Shown here piece by piece: positions 46,795-55,454 of a DNA stretch of 64,000 nt (position 1 is its first letter; each line of letters begins with the position of its first letter). The stretch comes from Rhodococcus sp. HNM0569. Its GTDB lineage: Bacteria; Actinomycetota; Actinomycetes; Mycobacteriales; Mycobacteriaceae. The stretch spans positions 1 to 64,000 of the forward strand of contig NZ_JAASAE010000007.1 of assembly GCF_012726205.1 (NCBI RefSeq), read 5' to 3'. The translations under genes were made by a program, and so were the position numbers. The notes beneath the pieces were generated by a model that saw only the letters and a list, made by a program, of their open reading frames with translations, ran no database searches and had not been told where the DNA came from.

Positions 46795-47268
46795 TCAGGC
46801 GATCTGCGCCTGCCACATCCAGTGCAGCTGCTCGAGCCGCGCCGTGATGGTGATGAGCAGATCCTGGGTGACCGGATCGGCCGCTTCGGTGGAAGCGATG
46901 CGCTCGCGGAGACGCTCGATGACGGCACCGAGATTGCCCACGATGGACGCGATGACCTCCGAGTCGGTGGTCCAGCCCTCGCCGAAGCCCTTGGTACCGG
47001 AGTCCTTCGCCACCGTACCCGCGCGGCCGTCCGGGCTGACACCGATCGCCGTGGCGCGCTCCGCCGCGTCGTCGGTGAATCCGCGAGCGGCACTGACGAG
47101 TTCGTCGAGCGCCAGGTGGACCGACCGGAAGTTGCGGCCTACGACGTTCCAGTGCGCCTGCTTCGCGATGAGGGACAGATCGATCAGGTCGACGACGGTG
47201 GCTTGCAGAGCGTCACCGGCGGTCCTCTGCTGATCGGCGTTGAGAGTGCTGGTGATGGGGTTGCTCAT
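46795..47268 (-). CDS. dps: Dps-family ferritin-like DNA-protecting protein
   Basis: This 157-aa Dps protein stores iron and shields DNA during oxidative stress. The inter-subunit ferroxidase residues lie in AKQAHWNVVGRNFRSVHLAL followed by DELV. The length is standard. An AGGTAGGA ribosome binding site precedes the ATG at 47268; a longer frame upstream is shadow. It lies 152 bp downstream of katA on the same strand, so three peroxide-defence genes (furA, katA, dps) are clustered. Confidence 0.93.
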   Translation of the reverse strand: MSNPITSTLNADQQRTAGDALQATVVDLIDLSLIAKQAHWNVVGRNFRSVHLALDELVSAARGFTDDAAERATAIGVSPDGRAGTVAKDSGTKGFGEGWTTDSEVIASIVGNLGAVIERLRERIASTEAADPVTQDLLITITARLEQLHWMWQAQIA

Positions 47269-47420
47269 TTTCCTACCTCGTTTCTCTAGAACGCAGCGCT
47301 TCTGTCGAACGCAGGCTCCGGGATCGGGTCGGCGTGATCGGCCCGATCCCTGCTGCCCCGAGCCTATTCGAGTTGCCGGTCGTCGTGGGGAGAAGCCGGC
47401 CCACGCTTCCGAGATCCGGC

Positions 47421-48881
47421 TCACTGTGCCGAGCGCACGCCCTCCTCGACTCGCTTGCCGAGATCGGCATCGACGTTCTTCCAGTACTCGAACACCCGGC
47501 TGAGCACCGGCTCTTCGACGCCACCGAGCACGTGCCCGACGATATTGGCGACCAGTCGGTCCCGTTCGTCGTCGCCGAGCACCTCGCGCACGAGGGTGCC
47601 GGCCTGCGTGAAGTCACCGTCCTCGGGATGCTCGACGTATCCGGCGCGCACCGCCTGGCCGTCGAAGTTCCACAGCCCCTCGTCGCCGGCGATGTTCGGA
47701 TCGGCATGCGGGCCGCCGAACGAGTTGGGTGCGTAGACCGGGGTCTCGGGTGAGTCGAACCGGTAGGTCATCGCCCCGTCCTGCGAGTACGACGACACCT
47801 TGTTCTTCGGCGCGTTGACGGGCAGGTGCGCGTAGTTCGCGCCGATCCGGTAGCGGTGCGCGTCCGCGTACGAGAACACGCGGCCGAGCAGCATCTTGTC
47901 GGGCGAGAACCCGATTCCCGGAACGATATTCGACGGCTCGAAGGATGCCTGCTCGATCTGCGCGAAGAAGTTCTCCGGGTTGCGGTTCAGCGTCCAGGTG
48001 CCCACCTCGATCAGCGGGTAGTCCTGCTGCGACCACACCTTGGTGAGATCGAACGGGTTGAATCGGTAGCCCTCCGCCTCGTCGACCGGCATGACCTGCA
48101 CCTTCAGCGTCCAGCTCGGGAACTCGCCGCGCTCGATCGCCTGGTACAGATCCTGGCGGTGATGGTCCGGCGAGGTGCCGGCAAGTTCGTCTGCCTCGGC
48201 CTGCGTGAGGAACTCGATGCCCTGGTCCGTCTTGAAGTGGTATTTGACCCAGAAGCGTTCTCCCGCTTCGTTGACCCACTGGTAGGTGTGCGATCCGAAG
48301 CCGTCCATGTGACGCCACGTCTTCGGGATGCCGCGGTCGCCCATGAGCCAGGTGACCTGGTGCGCCGATTCGGGCCGGAGGGTCCAGAAGTCCCACTGCA
48401 TGTTGTGGTCGCGCAGCCCCGAACCGGGCAGACGCTTCTGCGAGTGGATGAAGTCGGGGAACTTGATCGGATCCTTGATGAAGAAGACCGGCGTGTTGTT
48501 GCCGACGAGGTCGTAGTTGCCGTCCTCGGTGTAGAACTTCACCGCGAAACCGCGCGGGTCGCGCCACGTGTCCGGGCTGCCCTGCTCACCCGCGACGGTC
48601 GAGAACCGGACGAGCGATTCGGTACGCGCGCCGGGCTGGAACACCTTGGCCTTGGTGTACTTGCTGACGTCGCCGGTGACGACGAGTTCGCCGAAAGCGC
48701 CGCCGCCCTTGGCATGGACGACGCGCTCGGGCACGCGCTCGCGGTTGAAGTGGGCGAGCTTTTCGATCAGGTAGTGGTCGTGCAGCAGGATGGGCCCCTG
48801 CGTGCCCGCGGTGAGCGACTCGTTGTCGCTCGCGACGGGGTTTCCGAAGTCGTTGGTCGTGAAAGCGGCCTTTTCGGACAT
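47421..48881 (-). CDS. katA: Monofunctional heme catalase KatA
   Basis: This 486-aa clade 3 small-subunit catalase breaks down hydrogen peroxide. The catalytic His is in [13 protein letters not shown], the Asn in [10 protein letters not shown], and the heme-ligand Tyr in [12 protein letters not shown]. It has no C-terminal flavodoxin-like domain, so it is the short form. It lies 80 bp downstream of the Fur-family gene on the same strand, and the two probably form a furA-katA operon. Confidence 0.96.
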   Translation of the reverse strand: MSEKAAFTTNDFGNPVASDNESLTAGTQGPILLHDHYLIEKLAHFNRERVPERVVHAKGGGAFGELVVTGDVSKYTKAKVFQPGARTESLVRFSTVAGEQGSPDTWRDPRGFAVKFYTEDGNYDLVGNNTPVFFIKDPIKFPDFIHSQKRLPGSGLRDHNMQWDFWTLRPESAHQVTWLMGDRGIPKTWRHMDGFGSHTYQWVNEAGERFWVKYHFKTDQGIEFLTQAEADELAGTSPDHHRQDLYQAIERGEFPSWTLKVQVMPVDEAEGYRFNPFDLTKVWSQQDYPLIEVGTWTLNRNPENFFAQIEQASFEPSNIVPGIGFSPDKMLLGRVFSYADAHRYRIGANYAHLPVNAPKNKVSSYSQDGAMTYRFDSPETPVYAPNSFGGPHADPNIAGDEGLWNFDGQAVRAGYVEHPEDGDFTQAGTLVREVLGDDERDRLVANIVGHVLGGVEEPVLSRVFEYWKNVDADLGKRVEEGVRSAQ

Positions 48882-48961
48882 TCACTGCCTCCTGTCGGGA
48901 GTTTTTTCGGTTGGCGAAGTCAGGGCACACGGGTGCCCTGGAAGGTCTCGGAATCGATCGG

Positions 48962-49402
48962 TCAGGTGGCGTCGACGGGTGCGTCTCGGCGGCACGAGGC
49001 ACACAGCCCCCAGAAGACGACTTCTGCTTCGTCGACGGCGAAGCCGTGCGTCTGCGACGGGGTCAGGCACGGCGCCTCGCCGACCACGCAGTCGACGTCG
49101 ACGACCGTGCCGCACGAGCGGCACACCAGGTGGTGGTGGTTGTCGCCGGTACGCGCCTCGTACCGGGCGGCCGAGCCTGCCGGTTCGATCCGGCGCAGCA
49201 GGCCGGCTGCCGTGCATGCCTTCAGCACGTCGTAGACCGCTTGCGTCGACACCGAGCCGAGCTCGTCGCGCACCGCGGCCGCGATGTGATCGGCATCCGA
49301 ATGCGGATCGGCGGCAACGGCGTTCAACACTGCGACACGCGGAGCGGTCACACGAAGCCCCGCCGTGCGCAGTTGCGCCTTGGGATCGATGTCGTGTCGC
49401 AT
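48962..49402 (-). CDS. furA: Fur-family regulator FurA
   Basis: This 146-aa regulator has an HTH (LRVTAPRVAVLNAV, STQAVYDVLKACTAAGLL), the metal-site HHHLVCRSCGTVVDVDC, and a second Cys pair in LCASCRRD. It is upstream of katA, as furA is upstream of katG in mycobacteria, and likely acts as a peroxide-sensing, self-regulating repressor of the operon. The FurA-type operator just before its ATG supports this. Confidence 0.93.
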   Translation of the reverse strand: MRHDIDPKAQLRTAGLRVTAPRVAVLNAVAADPHSDADHIAAAVRDELGSVSTQAVYDVLKACTAAGLLRRIEPAGSAARYEARTGDNHHHLVCRSCGTVVDVDCVVGEAPCLTPSQTHGFAVDEAEVVFWGLCASCRRDAPVDAT

Positions 49403-49414
49403 GACTCCAAGTAT

Positions 49415-49448
49415 GCGCTCTTTTTGGAACTAGTCAAGAAAAGAGCGC
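49415..49448 (-). promoter_or_regulatory. FurA-type operator of the furA-katA operon
   Basis: A 10-bp inverted repeat GCGCTCTTTT (49415-49424) and AAAAGAGCGC (49439-49448) flanks an AT-rich core. On the minus strand the core reads TCTTGACTAGTTCCAAAAAG, close to the mycobacterial FurA box that I recall as TCTTGACTnATTCCAGAAAAG. It begins 13 bp upstream of the furA start and probably overlaps the promoter. Confidence 0.75.
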
Positions 49449-49521
49449 AGGCGGTGCCTGCGGTCACATTCGCGACCTCCGCCTGGTTGACAGCCGCTCT
49501 GTGATGCACGACACTTTTCAA

Positions 49522-49543
49522 CTACCGAGCGATCGATCGGTAG
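49522..49543. promoter_or_regulatory. Palindromic operator upstream of the ligase gene
   Basis: CTACCGA (49522-49528) and TCGGTAG (49537-49543) form an inverted repeat with an 8-bp spacer, about 44 bp before the ligase start. Size and A-C-C-G-A/T-C-G-G-T arms are typical of TetR-family operators. No TetR gene lies within the window, so the regulator would act from elsewhere. Confidence 0.5.
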
Positions 49544-49586
49544 GCCGATCGTCCGGGAGCAGCAGCCCAGTACCGAGGAGCGCCAC

Positions 49587-51191
49587 GTGCCGGACGCAGA
49601 CATCCATCCCCCCACCCGAAATCTGATCGAGGCATGGACTCGCCGCGTCGAGCGTGAGCCCGAACGGGTCGCGATCACGTACTTCGACGCCACGCTGTCG
49701 GCGCGCGAGGTGGACCGCCTCACCGACGCCCTCGCGGTCGCGCTCGCGCGGCGCGGCGTCACGCACGGCGACCGCGTCGGCATCTACCTGCAGAACATTC
49801 CCCAGTACCCGCTCACGCTGCTCGCCCTGTGGAAGCTCGGCGCCGCGGCCGTCCCGGTCAACCCGATGTACCGCGGCGACGAACTCGCACGCCTGCTCAC
49901 CGATTCGGGGGCTGTCGGCGTGGTGTCCTCGTACGACGCCGCCGAGGACGTCCGCGCGGTCGCCGCGTCCGGGGTCTGGGTCGTGACGACCGACCCGCAC
50001 TCGTTCCAGACCACCGACGATCCCCGCGTGTTCACGGGGATCGGCCGTGCCGAGGAGGACGAACTGCTGTCCGAAGCGGCGCAGTGCGACGGGCAGGCAC
50101 CCGCGGCGGAACTCTCGGGCGACGACCTCGCGATCCTCGCCTACACGTCGGGCACCACCGGTCCACCGAAGGGCGCGTGCAACAGTCACGCCAATGTGCT
50201 CGCGGTCGCGTCGAGCTACGCCGCCCACGTGGGCCTCACGAGCGACGACGTCGTCCTGGGTGTCGCACCGCTGTTCCACATCACCGGCGCGGTGGTCAAC
50301 GCGACCATGGCGCTGCTCCACGGCGGCAGCCTGGTGCTCGCCGGGCGCTTCCACCCCGAAGTGACACTCGACGAAATCCGCACCCACGGTGTGACATTCA
50401 CGATCGGGTCGATCACAGTGTTCAACGCGCTCGGCGCAGTGCCACAGGCGGGCCGAGACGATCTCGCGTCGATCCGCGCACTGTACTCGGGCGGAGCGCC
50501 GATCCCGCCCGCGACCGTCGAGCGGTTCGAAGCGCGCTTCGGCCACTACATCCACAATGTGTACGGCATGACCGAGACGACGTCGGCCGTCGTCGCCGTT
50601 CCACTCGGCGAGCGCGCGCCGGTCGATGCCGCGACCGACACGCTGTCCGTCGGCAAGGCACTGCCCGGGCTCACCGCCCGCGTGGTCGACGCGTCCGGCG
50701 CCGACGTCTCCACCGGGGCTCCGGGTGAACTCGAACTGTCCGGACCCCAGGTCGTGTCGGGCTATCTGGACAACCCCGAGGCGACGGCATCCACCTTCCC
50801 CGGTGGCCGCCTCCGCACCGGCGACGTCGCCGTGATCGACGCGGACGGCTGGGTGTACCTCGTCGACCGGATCAAGGACCAGATCAACGTGTCCGGCTTC
50901 AAGGTCTGGCCGCGCGAGGTCGAGGACGCGCTGTACCGGCACCCGTCGGTGCACGAGGCGGGCGTCGTCGGTGTGCCCGACGACTACCAGGGAGAATCGG
51001 TCGTCGCCTTCGTGTCCCTCGGCACGGACGCACCGCGCGTCGGGGAGGACGCACTACTCGAGTTCGTGCGCGAGCACCTCGCAGCGTACAAGCGGCCCAA
51101 GCACATTCACGTGGTCGACGACCTGCCCAAGACCCAGACCGGCAAGATCCGCCGCACCGCGCTGCGTGAGGTCGCGCATCCCACGACCTGA
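49587..51191 (+). CDS. AMP-dependent acyl-CoA synthetase/ligase
   Basis: This 534-aa ANL-superfamily enzyme has P-loop YTSGTTGPPKGACNSH, the YGMTETTS motif, the hinge LVDRIKDQINVSGFKVWPRE and the C-terminal catalytic Lys in KTQTGKIRR. It probably activates a fatty or other carboxylic acid as a CoA thioester. The GTG start follows a GAGGAG. The MHS transporter begins 78 bp downstream, so uptake and activation of the same acid is a reasonable inference. The gap between them is a long pyrimidine-rich tract. Confidence 0.9.
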   Translation: MPDADIHPPTRNLIEAWTRRVEREPERVAITYFDATLSAREVDRLTDALAVALARRGVTHGDRVGIYLQNIPQYPLTLLALWKLGAAAVPVNPMYRGDELARLLTDSGAVGVVSSYDAAEDVRAVAASGVWVVTTDPHSFQTTDDPRVFTGIGRAEEDELLSEAAQCDGQAPAAELSGDDLAILAYTSGTTGPPKGACNSHANVLAVASSYAAHVGLTSDDVVLGVAPLFHITGAVVNATMALLHGGSLVLAGRFHPEVTLDEIRTHGVTFTIGSITVFNALGAVPQAGRDDLASIRALYSGGAPIPPATVERFEARFGHYIHNVYGMTETTSAVVAVPLGERAPVDAATDTLSVGKALPGLTARVVDASGADVSTGAPGELELSGPQVVSGYLDNPEATASTFPGGRLRTGDVAVIDADGWVYLVDRIKDQINVSGFKVWPREVEDALYRHPSVHEAGVVGVPDDYQGESVVAFVSLGTDAPRVGEDALLEFVREHLAAYKRPKHIHVVDDLPKTQTGKIRRTALREVAHPTT

Positions 51192-51269
51192 TCCCCGTCC
51201 TCGCTTCCCCTCCCCCTTCCACGCCGACTCCCCTCCCCCCGTCCGACCGAACGAAATCGGAGGCCCACC

Positions 51270-52583
51270 ATGGCCCGCCCCTCCTCTGCTGCCGATCCAG
51301 CCGTGGACGCATCACCGACGAGCTCGTCGTCCCTGAAATCGAAACGGAAGTCCCTCGTCGCGAGCGGCGTCGGCAACGTGCTCGAGTGGTACGAGTGGAG
51401 CGCGTACGCGGTGTTCGCGCCGTTCATCGCCGCCGCGGTGTTCGACGACACCAATCCCGTCTCGGCGCTGCTGTCGACGCTCGCGGTGTTCGCGGTCGGA
51501 TTCCTGATGCGCCCTCTCGGCGGAATCGTGTTCGGCCGCATCGCCGATCGACGTGGCCGCAAGTTCGTGCTCGTGACCACGATGCTCATGATGGCGACCG
51601 GGAGCCTCGTCATCGGTGTGATGCCGACCTACGAGACGATCGGTGTGGGGGCGTCGATCATCCTGCTCGCGGCCCGCATCGCGCAGGGATTCGCGCACGG
51701 CGGCGAGTCCGCGACGGCCTACTCGTACGTCGGCGAGATCGCGCCGCCGAACCGTCGGGGAACGTGGGGCAGCATCGCGTTCGTCGCGATCTTCGGCGGC
51801 TCGGCGCTCGCCTACACGGTCGGCGGTGCGGTCACCAGTGCGCTCAGCGAGAATGCGGTCGCGCAATGGGGTTGGCGCATCCCGTTCCTGCTCGGTGCGG
51901 TACTCGCCCTCGTCGCCCTGTACCTGCGCCGCAGCATGGACGAGAGCGATGTATTCGAGTCCGACACCACCGCAACCGATTCCACGCCGATCCCGCGGCG
52001 TACCGTGGTGCGGGCGATCGTGCTGATGATCGGGATGACGTCCGGTATCACCGCGGCGCACTACACGTGGACGTCGTACGTCTCGACCTACGCGATCACG
52101 CAGGAAGGCATGGACCCCGACACCGCCTACTGGATGCTCGTGATCGCCCAGGTGATCGCGCTCGTCTCGCTTCCGTTCTGGGGACGTCTTTCCGACAGCA
52201 TCGGCCGCAGGCCCATGCTCGCGGCCTTCGCAGTACTCATGTTCGCTCTGCAGATCCCGCTGACCGGCGCGATCTCGGCGAACGGCTGGACCCTGCTGGT
52301 GGCGGCGACCGTCGCCCTGCTGATCGTGTCCGTGCCGGCGTCGGTGCTCTCGGCAACTCTGTCCGAGAGCTTCCCCACCAAGCTCCGCACCCAGGCGATC
52401 GGGTTCGCGTATTCGTTCTCGGTCGCCGTATTCGGCGGTACTGCACCGTATCTCAACCAGCTGCTCGTCTCGCACGACATCGGGTGGGTGTTCGGTGTCT
52501 ACATCATGGCGCTCGCCGCGGCCACCGGCGTGGCATGCCTGTTCATGAAGGAAACCAAGGGCGTGCACCTGTCGGACGTGTGA
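51270..52583 (+). CDS. MFS transporter, MHS family
   Basis: This 437-aa twelve-helix symporter carries SGVGNVLEWYEWSAYAVF, VFGRIADRRGRKFVLV, RIAQGFAHGGESATAYSYVG and GRLSDSIGRRPM, the MHS signatures. The C-terminus ends in KETKGVHLSDV. It probably imports an organic acid with protons and lies downstream of the acyl-CoA ligase in a likely two-gene operon. It is a second member of the family in this window, distinct from the one at 17.6-19.0 kb. Confidence 0.9.
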   Translation: MARPSSAADPAVDASPTSSSSLKSKRKSLVASGVGNVLEWYEWSAYAVFAPFIAAAVFDDTNPVSALLSTLAVFAVGFLMRPLGGIVFGRIADRRGRKFVLVTTMLMMATGSLVIGVMPTYETIGVGASIILLAARIAQGFAHGGESATAYSYVGEIAPPNRRGTWGSIAFVAIFGGSALAYTVGGAVTSALSENAVAQWGWRIPFLLGAVLALVALYLRRSMDESDVFESDTTATDSTPIPRRTVVRAIVLMIGMTSGITAAHYTWTSYVSTYAITQEGMDPDTAYWMLVIAQVIALVSLPFWGRLSDSIGRRPMLAAFAVLMFALQIPLTGAISANGWTLLVAATVALLIVSVPASVLSATLSESFPTKLRTQAIGFAYSFSVAVFGGTAPYLNQLLVSHDIGWVFGVYIMALAAATGVACLFMKETKGVHLSDV

Positions 52584-52662
52584 TCGATCAGCCGAAACTG
52601 CGCACCACGCGGCGGCCGCGACTTACGATGAACAGACACAGTCCCGACCACGAGCCCGTGCC

Positions 52663-53445
52663 ATGTTCACTCGACGCATCCTTGCCATCGTGGGAACGGC
52701 CGCCGCGTCCGTCCTGCTGGTCAGCGGTACCGCCGTCGCCTCGCACGCGCCGCCCGACGCGGTCGGTCCCGCAAGCGCAATCGGCAACGGCACCGCGCAC
52801 GTCTTCCAACGATTCGACGACGGCGTGCCCGTCGCCATCGGGGTGCGCATCGACGCCGCAGCGCTCGACGGGCTCCCCGAGGGACCGCTGGCCGGCAGCC
52901 GCGAATACCCGCTCCAGGTGGCCGATCGAGCCCGTGCGACCCCAGTCGATCACGTGACGATGGATTGGAACCCGCACGGGCACAATCCCGAGCACGGCTT
53001 CGATCGACCCCATTTCGACGTCCACTTCTATCTCGTGGACCGGGCGATGTTGATGCAGATCGATCCGCTCGCGCCCGGATACCTCGACCGGGCCACGCGC
53101 CTTCCCGATCAGAAGTACCTGCCCGAAGGGTATGCCCCCACCGACGATCCGCTGACCGGCACGACGATGCACATGGGGCTGCACTGGGCCGATTCCCACC
53201 CGCGCCCGCACGAGTTCACCGAAACAGTCCTGCACGGCAGTTGGGACGGCAGGCACATCTTCATCGAGCCGATGTTCACACGCGACTGGCTGCTCACCCA
53301 CCCCTCACACGAAGAGACGTTGCCGCAGCCGCAGGCATACCAGGCGTCCGGCCACTATCCCACCACCTTCTCGGTCGACTGGGATGCCGATGCGCAGCAG
53401 TATGTCGTCGAGTTGGGCGGGCTCGCTTACCACGACGCAGGCTAG
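52663..53445 (+). CDS. Secreted His-rich protein, DUF5602 / TTHB210-like
   Basis: This 260-aa protein has a signal peptide (MFTRRILAIVGTAAASVLLV, cleavage expected near AVASHA). The mature part is rich in His and Asp, notably MDWNPHGHNPEHGFDRPHFD and HMGLHWADSHPRPHEF, which could bind metal. The layout resembles DUF5602/TTHB210-like secreted proteins of unknown role. A TACGAT about 34 bp upstream is a candidate -10 element. Its stop codon overlaps the stop of the convergent beta-lactamase gene. Confidence 0.75.
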   Translation: MFTRRILAIVGTAAASVLLVSGTAVASHAPPDAVGPASAIGNGTAHVFQRFDDGVPVAIGVRIDAAALDGLPEGPLAGSREYPLQVADRARATPVDHVTMDWNPHGHNPEHGFDRPHFDVHFYLVDRAMLMQIDPLAPGYLDRATRLPDQKYLPEGYAPTDDPLTGTTMHMGLHWADSHPRPHEFTETVLHGSWDGRHIFIEPMFTRDWLLTHPSHEETLPQPQAYQASGHYPTTFSVDWDADAQQYVVELGGLAYHDAG

Positions 53446-54419
53446 GCTCCCGCTCCGAAAGCCGCGACCACCGCGCGCGTCACCTCGGCGAGCGCGTCGC
53501 CGTCGAGCGGGGCCTCCCTGTCCCCTGTCGTCGACGCACTCAGCATCGACACGATCAGGGGCCGCCCCGACTCGTCACGCACGAGGCCGACGTCGTTGAC
53601 CGCTCCCCAGTAGCCGCCACCGGTCTTGTCCGCGACGGTCCACCCGTCCGGCAGCGCCGTGGCGATCCTGCTCGTCGTGTTCGACAGCATCCACGTCGTC
53701 AGTTTCTCGCGCTCGGGCGCACCCAAGGCGTCGCCGAGCAGAACGGACTGGTACCCCTCGGCGAGGGCGCGCGGCGTCGACGTGTCGCGAACCTCGCCAG
53801 GCGGTGTGTCGTTGAGATCCGGTTCCCAACGGTCGAGTCGTGTGCGGTCGTCGCCGGTCGAGCGAGCGAAGTCGGTCACGGCCGCGGGTCCTCCGATTTC
53901 GCGCAGCACGTAGTTGGCCGCTGTGTTGTCGCTTCGCGTGAGTGCTGCCTCGGCGAGTTGAGCGAACGTCATCGTCGTGCCCGCCGCGGGCTCGGTGACC
54001 GGCGAATTCGGGACCACGTCGGACTTCTCGACCATGACCGGGCTATCGAGACTCGAGGTGCCCGCGGCCGTACGTCGCAAGAGCGCACCGACTGCATACA
54101 CCTTGAACGTGGAGCACAGGGCAAAGCTCTCGTCGGCGCGATGGAAGAACGTGCGGCCGGTGACCGGATCGAGAACCGCGACCCCGATCTCGAGCCGTCG
54201 GTTCTTCTCGACGGCGGTGACAGCATCCTCGAGGCCGTGCGGATCGAGACCGTGCGCCGACTGGGTGGATACGGACGGCGTGGTCTCGGATGTCGGCTGT
54301 GCCCCCGGTTCCGCTGCCGCGGAGCATCCGGCGAAAAGGAACGTCAGCGCGGCCGCGGCCGCGACGGCGCGGCCGGTGCGGGTCGGGTGTGTCGTATTCA
54401 GGCGTTCGATGTCGGGCAT
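53442..54419 (-). CDS. bla: Class A beta-lactamase, lipoprotein
   Basis: This 325-aa enzyme has a lipoprotein signal ending LFAGC (lipidated Cys32). The class A motifs are all present: Ser103-x-x-Lys106 (CSTFK), SDN (163-165), the omega-loop Glu199 in WEPDLND, and KTG (265-267). It should hydrolyse beta-lactams at the outer face of the membrane, like mycobacterial BlaC, though the SDN motif here is canonical whereas BlaC has SDG. It is divergent from the LysR gene with about 150 bp between starts, which suggests AmpR-like control. Confidence 0.92.
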   Translation of the reverse strand: MPDIERLNTTHPTRTGRAVAAAAALTFLFAGCSAAAEPGAQPTSETTPSVSTQSAHGLDPHGLEDAVTAVEKNRRLEIGVAVLDPVTGRTFFHRADESFALCSTFKVYAVGALLRRTAAGTSSLDSPVMVEKSDVVPNSPVTEPAAGTTMTFAQLAEAALTRSDNTAANYVLREIGGPAAVTDFARSTGDDRTRLDRWEPDLNDTPPGEVRDTSTPRALAEGYQSVLLGDALGAPEREKLTTWMLSNTTSRIATALPDGWTVADKTGGGYWGAVNDVGLVRDESGRPLIVSMLSASTTGDREAPLDGDALAEVTRAVVAAFGAGA

Positions 54420-54572
54420 GAACCCAATGTCGGATTCGCCGACGACTCGCGCCAATACGAATCCGCGCGCGGCCGAGTCGCATCGGATATCGCTGCCGGT
54501 CGCCGTGGTGACGAACAACGCGGAACCCGTCCGGACCGAATACCGACAACGGGAGGTTGGTTCAATGACGGT

Positions 54573-55454
54573 ATGGATCTCGTCCGGCACCTGCGGTTCT
54601 TCGTCGCACTCGCGGAGGAGGAACACTTCGGCCGTGCAGCACATCGCCTGGGCATGACGCAACCGCCGCTCTCGCAAGGCATCCGCCGGCTCGAGACGCG
54701 GCTCGGACTCACTCTCGTCGAGCGCACCGCGCGCGGCGGAGTCCTCACGGCAGCCGGACGAGAACTGCTCCCTCGGGCACGCCTTCTCGTCGCGGATGCC
54801 GACCGGTTCGACGAGGAAGCCGCACGCATCGCCGGCGCGCACGTCGGCGTCCTGCGGTGGGGTGCGACCGCCGCGTTGTCCGACCGTCTGGTGCTCGAGT
54901 GCGTCAGCAGGCTCGCCGGAAGCGGACCTACCGCGACGCGCGTGGTCACCTCCTGCGATACGACGCCGTCGCTTGTCGACGCCGTGCGCGGGCATGCGCT
55001 CGACCTCGCAGTCGTGGAGCAACCGGCGCTCCTCGACGGGGTGCGGTACGGACCGGTGGTCCGGCTCCCGCGCTGGGTCGTGGTGCCCGCGGGCCATCCG
55101 GTGTGCGACGCTCAACAGCCACGTGCGCGCATGCTCGACGACCTGGCATTCGCGTCGGCGCCCCGCACCGACAATCCACCGGCACACGACGCGCTCGTCG
55201 AGCTGTGGCGGGCACGCGGTCTCGACCCGGCGGTGGTCGCGACGGAGGACGAGCGGGCGATGCTCGCGTGTGTCGCGGCAGGGCAGGCATTCGGTGTCAC
55301 GACGACGCGTCCGCAGCACGCTCCCGGAGTGCAATGGATCGAGCTCCTGCGCGACGACGTGAGCTTGCCGGTGCGAGTCGTGTGGAACGCAGACCGCCCG
55401 CAGCCCGTCCACTCGGCCGCGCTCGATCGAGTACTCACGAGGGCACGGCGATGA
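54573..55454 (+). CDS. LysR-family transcriptional regulator
   Basis: This 293-aa regulator has an N-terminal winged HTH (FVALAEEEHFGRAAHRLGMT, QPPLSQGIRRLETRLG) and a periplasmic-binding-like effector domain. It lies between a divergent class A beta-lactamase gene and a serine hydrolase gene whose ATG overlaps its TGA. Control of one or both is likely by position. I chose the ATG at 54573; spacing to the GGGAGG upstream is long (16 nt), so a slightly different start or weak initiation is possible. Confidence 0.9.
   Translation: MDLVRHLRFFVALAEEEHFGRAAHRLGMTQPPLSQGIRRLETRLGLTLVERTARGGVLTAAGRELLPRARLLVADADRFDEEAARIAGAHVGVLRWGATAALSDRLVLECVSRLAGSGPTATRVVTSCDTTPSLVDAVRGHALDLAVVEQPALLDGVRYGPVVRLPRWVVVPAGHPVCDAQQPRARMLDDLAFASAPRTDNPPAHDALVELWRARGLDPAVVATEDERAMLACVAAGQAFGVTTTRPQHAPGVQWIELLRDDVSLPVRVVWNADRPQPVHSAALDRVLTRARR

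Noticed and set aside
51190-51250. Pyrimidine-rich tract between the ligase and MHS genes as a special structure
   Set aside because: It is C/T-biased but not regular, without mirror symmetry or repeats; probably just intergenic composition.
54857-55450. N-terminal extension of the cytosolic serine hydrolase in the same frame
   Set aside because: It overlaps the LysR gene fully, is Arg/Ala-rich, and the ATG at 55451 gives a complete protein with correct coupling.
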